A stretch of 64,000 bases of DNA from Sinorhizobium sp. 8-89 (GCF_030124325.1 NZ_JASKLR010000005.1:248001-312000), one strand, 5' to 3'; positions 18,373 to 28,265 are shown, counted from the stretch's first letter. Numbers and translations: made by a program. The notes: generated from the sequence alone by a model not told the origin.

Positions 18373-20280
18373 TCAAAGGCCGATGCCCTTGGCATGAAGC
18401 GCCGCCGTGATCTCGTCGAGGATCGCCGGGTCATCGATCGTCGCCGGCATCTTCCACGGCTGGCGGTCAGCGATCTTCTGGATCGTTGCCCTGAGGATCT
18501 TGCCGGATCGCGTCTTCGGCAATCGCTTGACGCAGATCGCCGTCCTGAAGGCGGCGACCGGCCCGATACGCTCCCGCACGAGACCAATGACTTCCTTTTC
18601 GATTTCCGACGTTTCACGGGAAACATTGGAATTGATCACCAGGAAACCGGCCGGGATCTGCCCCTTCAGCGGATCGGCAATGCCGATCACCGCGCATTCC
18701 GCCACGTCCGGATGGCTGGCGCAGACCTCTTCCATCGCGCCGGTCGACAGACGGTGGCCGGCGACGTTGATGATATCGTCGGTGCGGGCCATGATGAAGA
18801 TGTAGCCGTCCTCGTCGACATAGCCGGCGTCCGCGGTCTTGTAGTAGCCGGGATATTCGTTGAGGTAGGCCGCATGGAAGCGATCGTCGGCGTTCCAGAG
18901 AGTCGGCAGGCAACCGGGCGGAAGCGGCAGCTTGACCACCACGTTGCCCAGAGTGCCAGCCCCCACCGGATGCCCGGCATCGTCGAGGACCTGCACGTCA
19001 TAACCGGGCAGGGGAACGGCCGGAGAGCCGTATTTCACAGGCAGCAGCCCAAGACCTAGCGGATTTCCGGCGACCGGCCATCCCGTTTCCGTTTGCCACC
19101 AATGGTCGATGACCGGAACGCCCAGCGCCCGCTCGGCCCACTGGATCGTGTCCGGGTCCGCCCGTTCGCCGGCAAGGTAAAGTGCGCGGAAGCGTGAAAG
19201 GTCGTAGCGGACCACGTGGGCGGCCTCGGGATCCTCCTTGCGGATTGCGCGCAATGCCGTCGGCGCGGTGAACATGACCGCGACGCCATGCTCGGCGATG
19301 ATGCGCCAATAGGTTCCGGGATCCGGCGTGCCGACCGGCTTGCCCTCGAAGAGAATAGAGGTGTTGCCGTTGAGGAGTGGCCCATAGACGATATAGGAGT
19401 GTCCGACCACCCAACCGATGTCGGAAGCCGCCCAGAAGACTTCGCCCGGCCGAACGCCGAAAAAATTCTCCATCGACCATTTCAGCGCGACCATGTGGCC
19501 GCCATTGTCGCGCACGACGCCTTTCGGCTGCCCCGTGGTTCCGGAGGTATAGAGAACGTAAAGCGGATCGGTCGATGCGACGGGGGCGCATGGCTCCGTT
19601 TCGCCGGCCTCCTTGGCCGCCGCGAGCGCCTCGGTGAAATCGATGTCGCGTCCGGCAACCATGCCGGCGGCCAGCATGTCGCGCTGAAAGATCAGGCAAT
19701 GGGCCGGCTTGTTTGCTGCAATTTCGATTGCCGCATCGAGAAGCGGCTTGTAGGCGACCGTGCGGCCAGGCTCGATACCGCAACTTGCCGAGACGACGAG
19801 CTTCGCCTGGCAATCGTCGATGCGCACCGCAAGCTCGTTGGCGGCAAAACCGCCGAAGACGACCGAATGCACCGCGCCGATCCGCGCGGCGGCGAGCATT
19901 GCCACCGCCGCCTGCGGGATCATCGGCATATAGATGATGATCCTGTCGCCCTTGCCGACCCCAAGATTGCGGTAGACCGAAGCCATCGCCGTCACGTCGG
20001 TCAACAGTTCCGCATAGGAGATCTTTTCGATCCGGCCCGTGACGGGGCTGTCGTAGATGAAGGCGGGCTGTACCCCGCGACCCGCTTCCACATGGCGGTC
20101 GAGACAATTATAGCAGGTGTTCGTCACGCCGTCGGGAAACCAGTGTCCATAGGTTCCGCGCTCGGACTCGAAAACGCGCTCGGGCGGCTGGAACCAGTCG
20201 ACCGCTCCGGCGGCATCGGCCCAAAATCCATGTGGATCCGATTTCCACGCGGCATACACTTCGGAATAGCGGCTCGCCAT
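18373..20280 (-). CDS. prpE: Propionyl-CoA synthetase (PrpE-like)
   Basis: A 635-residue AMP-forming acyl-CoA synthetase. Motifs: VLYTSGTTGQPKGVVRDNGG, DHWWQTETGWPVAGNPLG, YYKTADAGYVDEDGYIFIMA with RTDDIINVAGHRLSTGAMEE, and [10 protein letters not shown] with the catalytic lysine. The N-terminus SRYSEVYAAWKSDPHGFWAD and the VVRDNGGH variant favour propionyl-CoA synthetase over acetyl-CoA synthetase. It would activate propionate or other short acids for the methylmalonyl-CoA route. The ATG at 20280 has GGAGGAGA at a good distance; a longer reading frame upstream adds 50 unlike residues. A parS-like 14-mer is embedded in the codons for NVSRETS near the C-terminus. Confidence 0.9.
   Translation of the reverse strand: MASRYSEVYAAWKSDPHGFWADAAGAVDWFQPPERVFESERGTYGHWFPDGVTNTCYNCLDRHVEAGRGVQPAFIYDSPVTGRIEKISYAELLTDVTAMASVYRNLGVGKGDRIIIYMPMIPQAAVAMLAAARIGAVHSVVFGGFAANELAVRIDDCQAKLVVSASCGIEPGRTVAYKPLLDAAIEIAANKPAHCLIFQRDMLAAGMVAGRDIDFTEALAAAKEAGETEPCAPVASTDPLYVLYTSGTTGQPKGVVRDNGGHMVALKWSMENFFGVRPGEVFWAASDIGWVVGHSYIVYGPLLNGNTSILFEGKPVGTPDPGTYWRIIAEHGVAVMFTAPTALRAIRKEDPEAAHVVRYDLSRFRALYLAGERADPDTIQWAERALGVPVIDHWWQTETGWPVAGNPLGLGLLPVKYGSPAVPLPGYDVQVLDDAGHPVGAGTLGNVVVKLPLPPGCLPTLWNADDRFHAAYLNEYPGYYKTADAGYVDEDGYIFIMARTDDIINVAGHRLSTGAMEEVCASHPDVAECAVIGIADPLKGQIPAGFLVINSNVSRETSEIEKEVIGLVRERIGPVAAFRTAICVKRLPKTRSGKILRATIQKIADRQPWKMPATIDDPAILDEITAALHAKGIGL
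18611..18624. other. parS-like site inside prpE
   Basis: GTTTCACGGGAAAC is one base from the parS core, the change falling in the central CACGTG. It encodes the VSRET peptide of PrpE on the minus strand. It is weaker than the sites near parAB because the centre is altered. Confidence 0.4.
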
Positions 20281-20384
20281 ATCCGTTCTCCTCCACTTAC
20301 CTCCCGGACTTGAAGTCCGGCTCCTCACGATCGAGGATAGGCGAATGAAGTCGAAGGCTGAACCCCGACGAAAGCGTAATGTCC

Positions 20385-20437
20385 GGAATGGGATGAAGAA
20401 ATAAGACTGCGGGCGATTTCTCGCTCGCATCCCGCGC
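20385..20437. repeat. Palindromic intergenic repeat, RIME-like
   Basis: GGAATGGGATGAAGAA...CGCTCGCATCCCGC contains the outer arms GGGATG (20390-20395) and CATCCC (20428-20433) and ends at the yggS stop codon. It shares layout and the GGGATGA...GCATCCCGC words with the element at 8905-9010. Confidence 0.5.
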
Positions 20438-21097
20438 TCAGCGCGAACCGAAAATCGCCGAACCTATCCGCACGCTGGTGGCGCCGAAAGCGATCGCCGT
20501 TTCAAAATCGCCGGACATGCCCATCGAGAGCTTGTCGAGGCCGCACATCGCCGCGAGTTTCGCAAGCAGGGCGAAATGCGGACCGGGATTCTCGTCGACC
20601 GGAGGAATGCACATCAGCCCTTCGATGTTCATCGCGAGGTCCCCGCGACACAGATTAACGAAGGCAACAGCTTCTTCCGGCGCGATGCCTGCCTTTTGCG
20701 GTTCGAGACCGGTGTTGACCTGGACGTAGAGCCGAAGGTTGCGACCCTGCCGGCTCATCTCGGCGGAAACGGCCCGGGCAATCTTCTCGCGATCGATCGT
20801 CTCGATGACATCGAAGAGAGCGACGGCGTCCGCGGCCTTGTTCGATTGCAGCGGACCGATCAGATGCAGTTCGATATCAGCCGTCTCGAGGCGGAGCGCC
20901 GGCCATTTGCCTTGCGCCTCCTGGACGCGATTTTCGCCGAAGACGCGTTGGCCGGCGGCGATGACAGGGTGTATCGCATCGGCACCGAAGGTCTTCGACA
21001 CGGCGACCAGCGTGACGGCCTGTTCGGGCCGGTTTGCCGTTCTTTCGCTGATGCGAATCCGGCTCACGACTTCGTTCAACCGTTCCTGCACTTCCAT
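20438..21097 (-). CDS. YggS-family PLP homeostasis protein
   Basis: A 219-residue protein of the YggS/PROSC family, a PLP-binding fold-type III barrel without known catalysis that keeps B6 vitamers balanced. The PLP lysine lies in TLVAVSKTFGADAI; other family words are RVFGENRVQEAQGKW, ELHLIGPLQSNKA, LYVQVNTGLEPQKAG and the phosphate-binding LSMGMSGDFETAI. The ATG at 21097, after GGGAG, fits the family length; an upstream in-frame codon would add 39 unlike residues. It stands alone between prpE and the divergent leuS. The lesion in pdxY at the start of the window makes its role in vitamin B6 balance of interest. Confidence 0.93.
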   Translation of the reverse strand: MEVQERLNEVVSRIRISERTANRPEQAVTLVAVSKTFGADAIHPVIAAGQRVFGENRVQEAQGKWPALRLETADIELHLIGPLQSNKAADAVALFDVIETIDREKIARAVSAEMSRQGRNLRLYVQVNTGLEPQKAGIAPEEAVAFVNLCRGDLAMNIEGLMCIPPVDENPGPHFALLAKLAAMCGLDKLSMGMSGDFETAIAFGATSVRIGSAIFGSR

Positions 21098-21173
21098 CCT
21101 TGTGCTCCCATGCCCGAAGACCACGACGAACCCTTTCCTGCGGCTTATTGAAACTTGCGATACTTGCCAAGGC

Positions 21174-21278
21174 CTACTGCATGTTTCCTCAAAACCGTAC
21201 TCGATTGAGGACAAAAATATGCAGCAACTGAAAGTGCCACAGCATCATTTGCGCCTGATGAGACGGGCGACGCTGTAG
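21174..21278 (+). repeat. Mosaic palindromic repeat, copy 3
   Basis: Starts CTACTGCATG, has a hairpin TTTCCTCAA / TTGAGGACAAA, a second CAGCAACTGAAAGTGCCACA block and the tail GACGGGCGACGCTGTAG. It sits in the yggS-leuS divergent gap, between promoter regions. Confidence 0.75.
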
Positions 21279-21423
21279 CGGCGGATCGCCTGCGGAAATA
21301 CGCCAAAGTGCGCGGCCAAGCCCTTCAAAACTTGACGCTCAGGCGGTTTCGTGGTGAAGGTCACGCCAGCTATCATGAGGGTGCCTGGAGCGCCCCCCAG
21401 AATTTCCGGAACATCGAAAAGAC

Positions 21424-24054
21424 ATGGCGACCGAACGATATAATCCGCGTGATGCCGAACCGCGCTGGCAGCAGGAATGGGAAGCAGGCAAGGTCTTCGA
21501 GACCAGCAATGACGACCCGCGCGAAAAATACTACGTGCTCGAGATGTTCCCCTATCCCTCGGGCCGCATCCACATGGGGCACGTGCGCAACTATACCTTG
21601 GGTGACGTCGTTGCCCGCTACAAGCGAGCCCGCGGCTTCAACGTGCTGCACCCGATGGGCTGGGATGCCTTCGGGATGCCGGCGGAAAACGCCGCGATGG
21701 AGCGCGGCGTGCATCCGGCGAGTTGGACCTATCAGAACATCGCCGCGATGAAGGCGCAGTTGAAGGTCATGGGCCTGTCGCTCGACTGGAACCGCGAATT
21801 CGCCACCTGCGACCCGGCCTATTACCAGCGCCAGCAGCATCTCTTCCTCGATTTCCTCGAGAAGGGCCTCGTGTACCGCAAGCAGTCGAAGGTCAACTGG
21901 GACCCGGTCGACAATACGGTGCTCGCCAACGAGCAGGTCATCGACGGACGCGGCTGGCGTTCCGGCGCGCTGGTGGAGCAGCGCGAGCTGACGCAATGGT
22001 TCTTCCGCATCACCGACTTCAGCCAGGAACTGCTCGACGCACTGGATACGCTCGACCAGTGGCCGGAAAAGGTCCGGCTGATGCAGAAGAACTGGATCGG
22101 CCGCTCTGAAGGCCTGCTGGTGCGGTGGGAGCTCGATCCAGCGACTGTTCCCGCGAGCGCGACGGAACTGGCCGTCTATACCACGCGTCCAGACACGCTT
22201 TTCGGCGCCTCGTTCCTGGCAATTTCCGCAGACCATCCGCTCGCCAGCGAAGCCGCGGCCAACAATGCAGAGATCGATGCCTTCTGCGAAGAATGCCGGC
22301 GCGCGGGCACGTCGCTCGCCGCCCTCGAAACGGCAGAAAAAAAGGGCATCGATACCGGCATTCGCGCCAAGCATCCGCTCGATCCGAGCTGGGAGCTGCC
22401 GGTCTACGTCGCGAATTTCGTGCTGATGGACTACGGTACCGGCGCCATCTTCGGCTGCCCCTCCGGCGACCAGCGCGACCTGGATTTCGCCCGCAAGTAC
22501 GGGCTGCCGGTCGTGCCCGTTGTGATGCCGAGGGATGCCGATGCCGCAACCTTCAAGATCGAGAACGAAGCCTATGTCGGCGACGGCGTGATGATCAATT
22601 CGCGCTTCCTTGACGGCCTTTCGACGGGCGAAGCCTTCGAGACGGTTGCCTCGAAGCTCGAGAAGGAGACACTGAACGGCACGCCCCGCGCCGAACGCAA
22701 GGTCAATTTCCGCCTGCGCGACTGGGGTATTTCCCGGCAGCGCTATTGGGGCTGCCCGATTCCGGTGATCCATTGCGACGACTGCGGCGTGGTGCCGGTG
22801 CCGAAAGCGGATCTGCCGGTCACGCTGCCGCCGGACGTCACCTTCGACAAACCCGGCAACCCGCTCGATCGCCATCCTACCTGGCGGCATGTCGCCTGCC
22901 CGCAATGCGGCAAGGAGGCCCGGCGTGAAACCGACACGATGGACACCTTCGTCGATTCCTCTTGGTACTTCACGCGCTTTACAGCGCCTTGGGAGAACGA
23001 TCCGACCGATCCGAAGGTCGCCAACCGCTGGCTTCCGGTCGACCAGTATATCGGCGGTATCGAGCATGCGATTCTGCACCTCCTCTATTCGCGCTTCTTC
23101 ACCCGCGCCATGAAGGCAACGGGGCACGTGGCGCTGGACGAACCATTCAAGGGCCTCTTCACCCAGGGCATGGTGGTGCACGAGACCTATAGCCGCGGCG
23201 AGGGTGCTCAGCGCGAATGGATCACGCCGGCCGAGGTCCGCATCGAGGAAATCGACGGTGAGCGGCGCGCGCTTCTGATCGAAACCGGCGAGGAAATCGC
23301 TATCGGCTCGATCGAGAAGATGTCGAAGTCGAAGAAGAACGTCGTCGATCCTGACGATATCATCGCCTCCTATGGCGCCGACACCGCACGCTTCTTCGTT
23401 CTCTCCGATTCGCCGCCGGACCGTGACGTGATCTGGTCCGAGGCGGGCGTCGAAGGCGCTCATCGTTTCGTTCAGCGCGTCTGGCGCCTGATCGCCGAGG
23501 CGGCGGAAAACCTGCGCAACAGCGAAGCTTCGCCGGCAAAGGAAGGCGAGGGTCTTGCTATCTCTCATACTGCGCACCGGACGCTGCGCGCCGTCGAAGC
23601 GGACTACGACAAGCTCGCCTTCAACAAGGCCGTCGCGCGGATCTACGAGCTGGTCAATGTCCTGGCCGCTTCGCTGGTCCAGGTGGCCAACGGCAAGGCG
23701 GACCAGGCGGTCACCGCGGCGGTCAAGGATGCGGTTGCGATCCTGATCAATCTGATCGCGCCGATGATGCCGCACCTTGCGGAAGAGTGCTGGCGGGAAA
23801 TCGGTGGCGATGGCTTGATTGCAGAGCGAGGCTGGCCGAGCTTCGATCCGGCACTGGTGGTGGAAAACGAAATCACCCTGCCGGTCCAGATCAACGGCAA
23901 GAAGCGCGCCGATTTGACAATCGCGCGCGACGCAGATCAGAGTGCGATCGAAAGCGCCGTGCTTGCTCTCGACGCCGTCAAGGCGGCGCTCAACGGCAGC
24001 AACCCGAAAAAGATCATCGTCGTGCCGCAAAGGATCGTCAATGTCGTTGTCTGA
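21424..24054 (+). CDS. leuS: Leucyl-tRNA synthetase
   Basis: An 876-residue class I synthetase that charges tRNA-Leu. The HIGH-type motif is [20 protein letters not shown] (about residue 42). The CP1 editing domain contains [20 protein letters not shown], and the second class I motif is [20 protein letters not shown] (about residue 633). The [12 protein letters not shown] and [18 protein letters not shown] segments are also typical. The start fits the family. Its last 14 bases overlap lptE, which with holA forms a leuS-lptE-holA transcription unit conserved in alphaproteobacteria. Confidence 0.98.
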   Translation: MATERYNPRDAEPRWQQEWEAGKVFETSNDDPREKYYVLEMFPYPSGRIHMGHVRNYTLGDVVARYKRARGFNVLHPMGWDAFGMPAENAAMERGVHPASWTYQNIAAMKAQLKVMGLSLDWNREFATCDPAYYQRQQHLFLDFLEKGLVYRKQSKVNWDPVDNTVLANEQVIDGRGWRSGALVEQRELTQWFFRITDFSQELLDALDTLDQWPEKVRLMQKNWIGRSEGLLVRWELDPATVPASATELAVYTTRPDTLFGASFLAISADHPLASEAAANNAEIDAFCEECRRAGTSLAALETAEKKGIDTGIRAKHPLDPSWELPVYVANFVLMDYGTGAIFGCPSGDQRDLDFARKYGLPVVPVVMPRDADAATFKIENEAYVGDGVMINSRFLDGLSTGEAFETVASKLEKETLNGTPRAERKVNFRLRDWGISRQRYWGCPIPVIHCDDCGVVPVPKADLPVTLPPDVTFDKPGNPLDRHPTWRHVACPQCGKEARRETDTMDTFVDSSWYFTRFTAPWENDPTDPKVANRWLPVDQYIGGIEHAILHLLYSRFFTRAMKATGHVALDEPFKGLFTQGMVVHETYSRGEGAQREWITPAEVRIEEIDGERRALLIETGEEIAIGSIEKMSKSKKNVVDPDDIIASYGADTARFFVLSDSPPDRDVIWSEAGVEGAHRFVQRVWRLIAEAAENLRNSEASPAKEGEGLAISHTAHRTLRAVEADYDKLAFNKAVARIYELVNVLAASLVQVANGKADQAVTAAVKDAVAILINLIAPMMPHLAEECWREIGGDGLIAERGWPSFDPALVVENEITLPVQINGKKRADLTIARDADQSAIESAVLALDAVKAALNGSNPKKIIVVPQRIVNVVV

Positions 24055-24586
24055 TAGAGCCGGTTCCCGCCGCCGGTCCTTCTCCGTCTTCGCCGGTGCC
24101 ATGCTTCTGACGGCTCTTGCCGGCTGCCAGGTCCGGCCGCTTTATTCCGACGGCCCCACCGGTTCGACATCGGCGGCACTCGCCTCGATCGAGATCTCGG
24201 AGGCCGACGACCGCGTCGAGCAGGAGGTGCGCAACGCCCTCGTCTTCCTCGCCTCGCGCGGCGCTGGCGAGCCGGTCAACCCGCAGTACCATCTCGCACT
24301 CAACGTCTCGCACCGGACCATGGGTGTGCTGTTTGACACGACGGATAATGACGATGACGACGACGACGCGGGAGCCGGCCGCATTGTCGTGAAGGCGGAC
24401 TACAACCTGACCAGAACCGCCACCGGCGAAACCGTGAGGGCGGGCAACCGAACGGCCGTCGCGCTGGTCGACTTCCCCCAACAGGAATTCGCCAAGGTTC
24501 GCGCCGTTCGCGACGGCGAGAATCGTGCGGCGAAGGAACTGGCGGAGATCATCGGCGCCGATATCGCAGCGGCCCTCGGCCGCTGA
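24041..24586 (+). CDS. lptE: LPS-assembly lipoprotein LptE
   Basis: A 181-residue lipoprotein. The signal region [20 protein letters not shown] ends in a lipobox LAGC, so Cys is the lipidated residue. The mature part matches LptE ([46 protein letters not shown]-like C-terminus). LptE plugs the LptD barrel and helps place lipopolysaccharide in the outer membrane. It starts inside leuS (overlap of 14 bases) and ends 10 bases before holA. An uninterrupted aspartate run near residues 106-111 (codons GAC/GAT) is unusual and may mark a repeat-prone stretch. Confidence 0.88.
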   Translation: MSLSDRAGSRRRSFSVFAGAMLLTALAGCQVRPLYSDGPTGSTSAALASIEISEADDRVEQEVRNALVFLASRGAGEPVNPQYHLALNVSHRTMGVLFDTTDNDDDDDDAGAGRIVVKADYNLTRTATGETVRAGNRTAVALVDFPQQEFAKVRAVRDGENRAAKELAEIIGADIAAALGR

Positions 24587-24596
24587 TCCGGGTCCG

Positions 24597-25631
24597 ATGA
24601 GCGAGATAAAGTCGCACGAGTTCGACGGCTTCCTGCAGAGGGCGGCTGGAAGCTACCGGCTTTTCCTGCTCTACGGTCCGGATCGCGGTCTCGTTTCCGA
24701 ACGCGCCGGACTGCTTGCCGCTAAATTCGGCATTCCGCTCGATGACCCATTTGCCGTCGTCAAGCTCGACGCCAGCGATCTGCAGCAGGATCCCGGACGA
24801 TTGCTCGATGAAGTCAACGCCATTGGCCTTTTCGGCGGCGAGAAACTCGTCTGGATCCGCGGCGCATCGGCCGAGAAGGCACTTTCCGAAGCCCTGCAGA
24901 TCCTTGCGACTGATCCGCCCACGGGCAGCTATCTGATCATCGAGGCTGGGGATCTCAAAAAGGGGGCTGCCCTTCGGAAGGCGGGCGAATCGGCCCGTTC
25001 CATTGCGTCCATCGCCTGCTATAGCGACGATGCCCGTAGCCTGCACGCACTCATCGACCATGAGCTCGCCGAGACCGGACTTCGAATCAGCCCCGCCGCG
25101 CGCGAGCGCCTGCTGGAAGTGCTTGGCGGAGATCGCCTCGCTTCGCGCAACGAAGTTCGAAAACTCGCGCTCTACTGCCGCGGCAAGGAGATGGTGGACG
25201 AGGACGATGTGCTCGACATCGTCGGCGATGCCAGCGCGATTTCGGTCGATGATGCGGTCGATGCCGTTCTAAAGGGCGACGTCGACGCACTGCTCCATGC
25301 CATGAAGAAGATCACGACGTCGAAGACGCCGCCCTTCCTCGTGCTGCAGGCCTGCTTGAGGCAGTTCCAGCAGCTGGACGCGATGCGGGCTGAGATGGAT
25401 GCCAGCCGCCAATCATCGAGCCAGGTGATCGCAAGCCTTGGGCGTAACCTGCATTTCCGCCGCAAGCCGATTGTCGAATCAGCGCTCCGTCACTGGACTG
25501 GACCGGCGATCCGACGTGAAATGACCCGGCTACAGGCGACGGTATACCAAAGCCGCGCTCGCCAGAGCCTGGAGGACAGTCTCGTTCTGCAGAACCTTCT
25601 AGCGATAACCGTGCAATCGGCGAAGCGCTGA
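24597..25631 (+). CDS. holA: DNA polymerase III delta subunit
   Basis: A 344-residue clamp-loader subunit that opens the beta ring. It shows the family's N-terminal FLLYGPDRGLVSERAGLLAA (degenerate AAA+ P-loop), KLVWIRGASAEKALSEAL, YLIIEAGDLKKGAALRK, and a C-terminal helical domain with LVLQACLRQFQQLDAMR and LHFRRKPIVESALRHW. The ATG at 24597 starts 10 bases after lptE; a longer reading frame upstream overlaps lptE and lacks homology. It is convergent with parB. Confidence 0.93.
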   Translation: MSEIKSHEFDGFLQRAAGSYRLFLLYGPDRGLVSERAGLLAAKFGIPLDDPFAVVKLDASDLQQDPGRLLDEVNAIGLFGGEKLVWIRGASAEKALSEALQILATDPPTGSYLIIEAGDLKKGAALRKAGESARSIASIACYSDDARSLHALIDHELAETGLRISPAARERLLEVLGGDRLASRNEVRKLALYCRGKEMVDEDDVLDIVGDASAISVDDAVDAVLKGDVDALLHAMKKITTSKTPPFLVLQACLRQFQQLDAMRAEMDASRQSSSQVIASLGRNLHFRRKPIVESALRHWTGPAIRREMTRLQATVYQSRARQSLEDSLVLQNLLAITVQSAKR

Positions 25632-25739
25632 CTGCAGAGCGCGGGCGGCGCCGACTCAGCGAGGCTGTCCTATGGGCAGGAGATGTGCAACGCAGTTGCT
25701 ATGTGCCGTATGGATGCCGACGATTTTGGACGGACACAC

Positions 25740-25872
25740 CGCGTCGCCGTCTTCAGGTTTGACCCGAGGATCCCGTCGCGCGCCGCCAGAAGCTGAATCG
25801 ACAGGCGTCATGGATGCTGTCCGCAGCCGGGCCGGCAGTGTCGGGATCCTCGGGCAAGCCCAAGGATGACAG
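25740..25872. repeat. Intergenic repeat between holA and parB
   Basis: The gap holds GTCTTCAGGTTTGACCCGAG, then GATCCCGTCGCGCG, and at the other end GGGATCCTCGGGCAAGCCCA followed by AGGATGACAG. The inner words GAGGATCCC and GGGATCCTC are inverted copies, giving an outward-facing palindrome of about 100 bases. Such blocks translate to DPRVKPEDG-like peptides in many rhizobial genomes and are known as extragenic repeats. No gene is supported here. Confidence 0.5.
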
Positions 25873-25893
25873 TCGGGGAGAGTCGAGCTACGC

Positions 25894-26781
25894 TCAGCGG
25901 CGCTCCAGCAGCCGGCAAATCTCTTCGAGCTGGTCGAGCGTCTTGTAGGCGATACGCAGGTGCCCGCCGGAAGCCTTGTGGCTGACGGTAACTTCGAGCC
26001 CGAGGCTGTCCGACAGTGTGCGCTCCAGCGCCAGCGTGTCGGCATCCTTCTCCTCGCGGCGCGGTGCTTTGGCGAAGTTCGGATCGTTCTGCGCCCGGAT
26101 ATCGTTCTGCGCAAGGCGCTCCGCCTCGCGCACGGAGAGCCCCTTCGCAACGATGTTGCGCGCCAAGGCCACCGGGTCCGACGTCGGAATCAGAGCGCGC
26201 GCATGGCCGGCCGACAGGCTGCCGTCGGAGAGCATGTCACGCACGGGCTCCGGCAGCTTCAGCAAACGGAGGCTATTGGCGACGTGACTGCGGCTCTTGC
26301 CGATGATGTCACCGAGATCGTTTTGCGTATATCCATGTTCGGCAATCAGTTGCTCGTAGCCCAAGGCTTCTTCGAGCGGATTGAGGTCGGATCGCTGGAC
26401 GTTCTCGACGATCGCAATTTCCAACGCGGTGCGATCATCCACATCCCGAACGATCACCGGGATCTCGGTAAAGCCCGCAAGCTGGGCCGCCCGCCAACGG
26501 CGTTCGCCGGCAATGATCTCGTAGCGGTCATGACCGACGGTGCGGACGACGACAGGCTGCACGATCCCGTGCTGTCGGATCGAACTCGCTAGATCCTGCA
26601 GTTCGGCCTCGTCAAACTGGCGACGGGGGTTACGGGGATTGCGCGACACAAACTCGATCGGCACGCGGCGGTCGGGATTGAGCGGCGCCTGCGGCGCGCC
26701 ACTTTGCAACGGCTGATCCATCTCGCCGATCAATGCCGCAAGACCGCGGCCCAGACGCCTTTTCGAGCTGTCGTCGTTCAT
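25894..26781 (-). CDS. parB: Chromosome-partitioning protein ParB
   Basis: A 295-residue ParB/Spo0J protein that loads on parS sites and spreads as a CTP-dependent clamp. The N-terminus (KRRLGRGLAALIGEMD) is the ParA-stimulating segment; the CTP-binding domain shows NPRNPRRQFDEAELQDLASS and IIAGERRWRAAQLAG (box II); the DNA-binding helix-turn-helix is YTQNDLGDIIGKSRSHVANS followed by LRLLKLP. The C-terminal dimerisation domain ends LEEICRLLERR. It lies 33 bases after parA in the mnmG-rsmG-parA-parB order, within 10 kb of oriC and close to several parS-like sites. Confidence 0.97.
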   Translation of the reverse strand: MNDDSSKRRLGRGLAALIGEMDQPLQSGAPQAPLNPDRRVPIEFVSRNPRNPRRQFDEAELQDLASSIRQHGIVQPVVVRTVGHDRYEIIAGERRWRAAQLAGFTEIPVIVRDVDDRTALEIAIVENVQRSDLNPLEEALGYEQLIAEHGYTQNDLGDIIGKSRSHVANSLRLLKLPEPVRDMLSDGSLSAGHARALIPTSDPVALARNIVAKGLSVREAERLAQNDIRAQNDPNFAKAPRREEKDADTLALERTLSDSLGLEVTVSHKASGGHLRIAYKTLDQLEEICRLLERR

Positions 26782-26814
26782 CTCTCATCCAATCCTATTA
26801 CGATACCGAAACGA

Positions 26815-27609
26815 TTATGCCGCCTTGCGTTGCCGCTCGCGCTGGATCACTTCGGACGCCAATTGCAGATATGCCTGGCTTCCGGCGCACTTCAGATCAT
26901 AAAGGATGGCCGGTTTGCCATAGGAAGGCGCCTCTGAAACCCGGACATTTCGCGGAATCAAGGTGTGATAGACCTTGTCACCAAGATGGGTGCGAACATC
27001 GCTCACGACCTGCTGAGCGAGATTGTTGCGGGAATCGAACATCGTCAGCACGATGCCTTGAATGTCCAAGCTCGGATTCACCGTCCGACGCACCTGATCG
27101 ACGGTCTCCAGCAATTGACTCAGCCCTTCCAGCGCAAAAAATTCGCACTGCAGCGGGACAAGCACGGAATGCGCTGCGGCCATCGCATTCATCGTCAGCA
27201 GATTGAAGGAGGGAGGGCAATCGACCAGAACGTAGGAATAAGCGAGGGCCTCGCTCCCCGCCAGTGCCTTACGAAGCCGAAAGACACGGTCGGGCTCTCG
27301 TGCGATCTCCATTTCGAGACCAAGTAGATCCATGGTCGAAGGCACGATCGACAGGTTCGGCACCGCCGTGCTTTGGGCGATATCGCCGACCGAATGCGTT
27401 CCTATCATCAATTCATAGGACGACAGGTGACGGTCGCGGCGCTGGATCCCGAGACCCGTGCTGGCATTCCCCTGCGGATCGAGATCGACAATCAGGACTT
27501 TCTCGCCAATTGCGGCCAAAGCGGTCGCAAGATTAATGGCGGTCGTCGTTTTTCCGACTCCGCCTTTCTGGTTGGCAATTGTGATAATCCGATTTCTAGG
27601 GCCAAACAT
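26815..27609 (-). CDS. parA: Chromosome-partitioning ATPase ParA
   Basis: A 264-residue deviant Walker-type ATPase that binds DNA with ATP and positions ParB-parS complexes. Motifs: IITIANQKGGVGKTTTAINL (deviant Walker A with the signature lysine), VLIVDLDPQGNASTGLGI (switch I), YVLVDCPPSFNLLTMNAMAA (Walker B), and FSALEGL-type EFFALEGLSQLLETV. The ATG at 27609 has GGCGAG upstream and gives the usual length; a GTG at 27627 that overlaps the rsmG stop (GTGA) is an alternative. Co-transcribed with rsmG and parB. Confidence 0.96.
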   Translation of the reverse strand: MFGPRNRIITIANQKGGVGKTTTAINLATALAAIGEKVLIVDLDPQGNASTGLGIQRRDRHLSSYELMIGTHSVGDIAQSTAVPNLSIVPSTMDLLGLEMEIAREPDRVFRLRKALAGSEALAYSYVLVDCPPSFNLLTMNAMAAAHSVLVPLQCEFFALEGLSQLLETVDQVRRTVNPSLDIQGIVLTMFDSRNNLAQQVVSDVRTHLGDKVYHTLIPRNVRVSEAPSYGKPAILYDLKCAGSQAYLQLASEVIQRERQRKAA

Positions 27610-27623
27610 GTTTCGCTCGCCTA

Positions 27624-28265
27624 TCACTTCGTCCGACGTGAAAGATTTGCAATCTCGAGCACGACCGAATCTGGCTCGACGACACTCGCATGTTTTACCA
27701 GATCGAATTGAAACCGGCTAACGGCTTTGTCGATTTCCTGCTGGTAATCCCGCCCTTTATGGAAAAATGCCACCGCATTGGCGCCTTCACCGAGCATCCA
27801 GGGTGCACAATAATCCAGCAAATGGCTCAAATCCGCGAGTGCGCGCGCCGAAATAGCATCGCAATAGGGTATGATTGCACTCGCATTCTCGATTCGAACC
27901 GGATGCACGGAGCCGCGCGCGCCAGTTTCATTCAGAGCCACGCGCAGAAATGCGCATTTCTTGTTGTTGCTTTCCACCAGGTGAACCCAGCCGTCGCCGA
28001 GTTCCGACAGACAGATTGCCGTTATCACACCCGGAAAACCACCGCCGCTGCCGAGGTCGACCCAAGTCTTCGGGGTGGGGGACAGTCGGAAGATCTGCAG
28101 GCTATCGATGATATGGCGCCGCCACAGATCCTCCAGCGTCGACGGCGCGACGAGGTTGATGGACTTCGCCCATTTTCGAAACAAGGCGCCAAAGTGTTCC
28201 AGCTTCTCGACCGTTTCACGTGAAACACGCAATCCGTTCAAGCTTTCGGCCAGACTCGTTTTCAT
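27624..28265 (-). CDS. rsmG: 16S rRNA m7G527 methyltransferase RsmG
   Basis: A 213-residue Rossmann methyltransferase (formerly GidB) that makes m7G at position 527 of 16S rRNA. The SAM motif is [20 protein letters not shown]; other family words are [10 protein letters not shown]-like [36 protein letters not shown] and [20 protein letters not shown]. The ATG at 28265 overlaps the mnmG stop as ATGA. The codons for RVSRETV near the N-terminus contain a perfect parS core, so the protein sequence and a segregation site are read from the same bases. Confidence 0.96.
   Translation of the reverse strand: MKTSLAESLNGLRVSRETVEKLEHFGALFRKWAKSINLVAPSTLEDLWRRHIIDSLQIFRLSPTPKTWVDLGSGGGFPGVITAICLSELGDGWVHLVESNNKKCAFLRVALNETGARGSVHPVRIENASAIIPYCDAISARALADLSHLLDYCAPWMLGEGANAVAFFHKGRDYQQEIDKAVSRFQFDLVKHASVVEPDSVVLEIANLSRRTK
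28213..28226. other. parS site inside rsmG
   Basis: GTTTCACGTGAAAC is the perfect palindromic parS core, 0.6 kb upstream of parA and within the 5' codons of rsmG. Confidence 0.85.

Noticed and set aside
21373-24102. A 909-codon minus-strand frame opposite leuS
   Set aside because: Shadow of the leuS codon pattern; translation is Arg/Asp-rich without any known fold and crosses the lptE start.
25656-26150. A 164-codon minus-strand frame containing DPRVKPEDG
   Set aside because: It is translation of the extragenic repeat joined to an antisense frame of parB.
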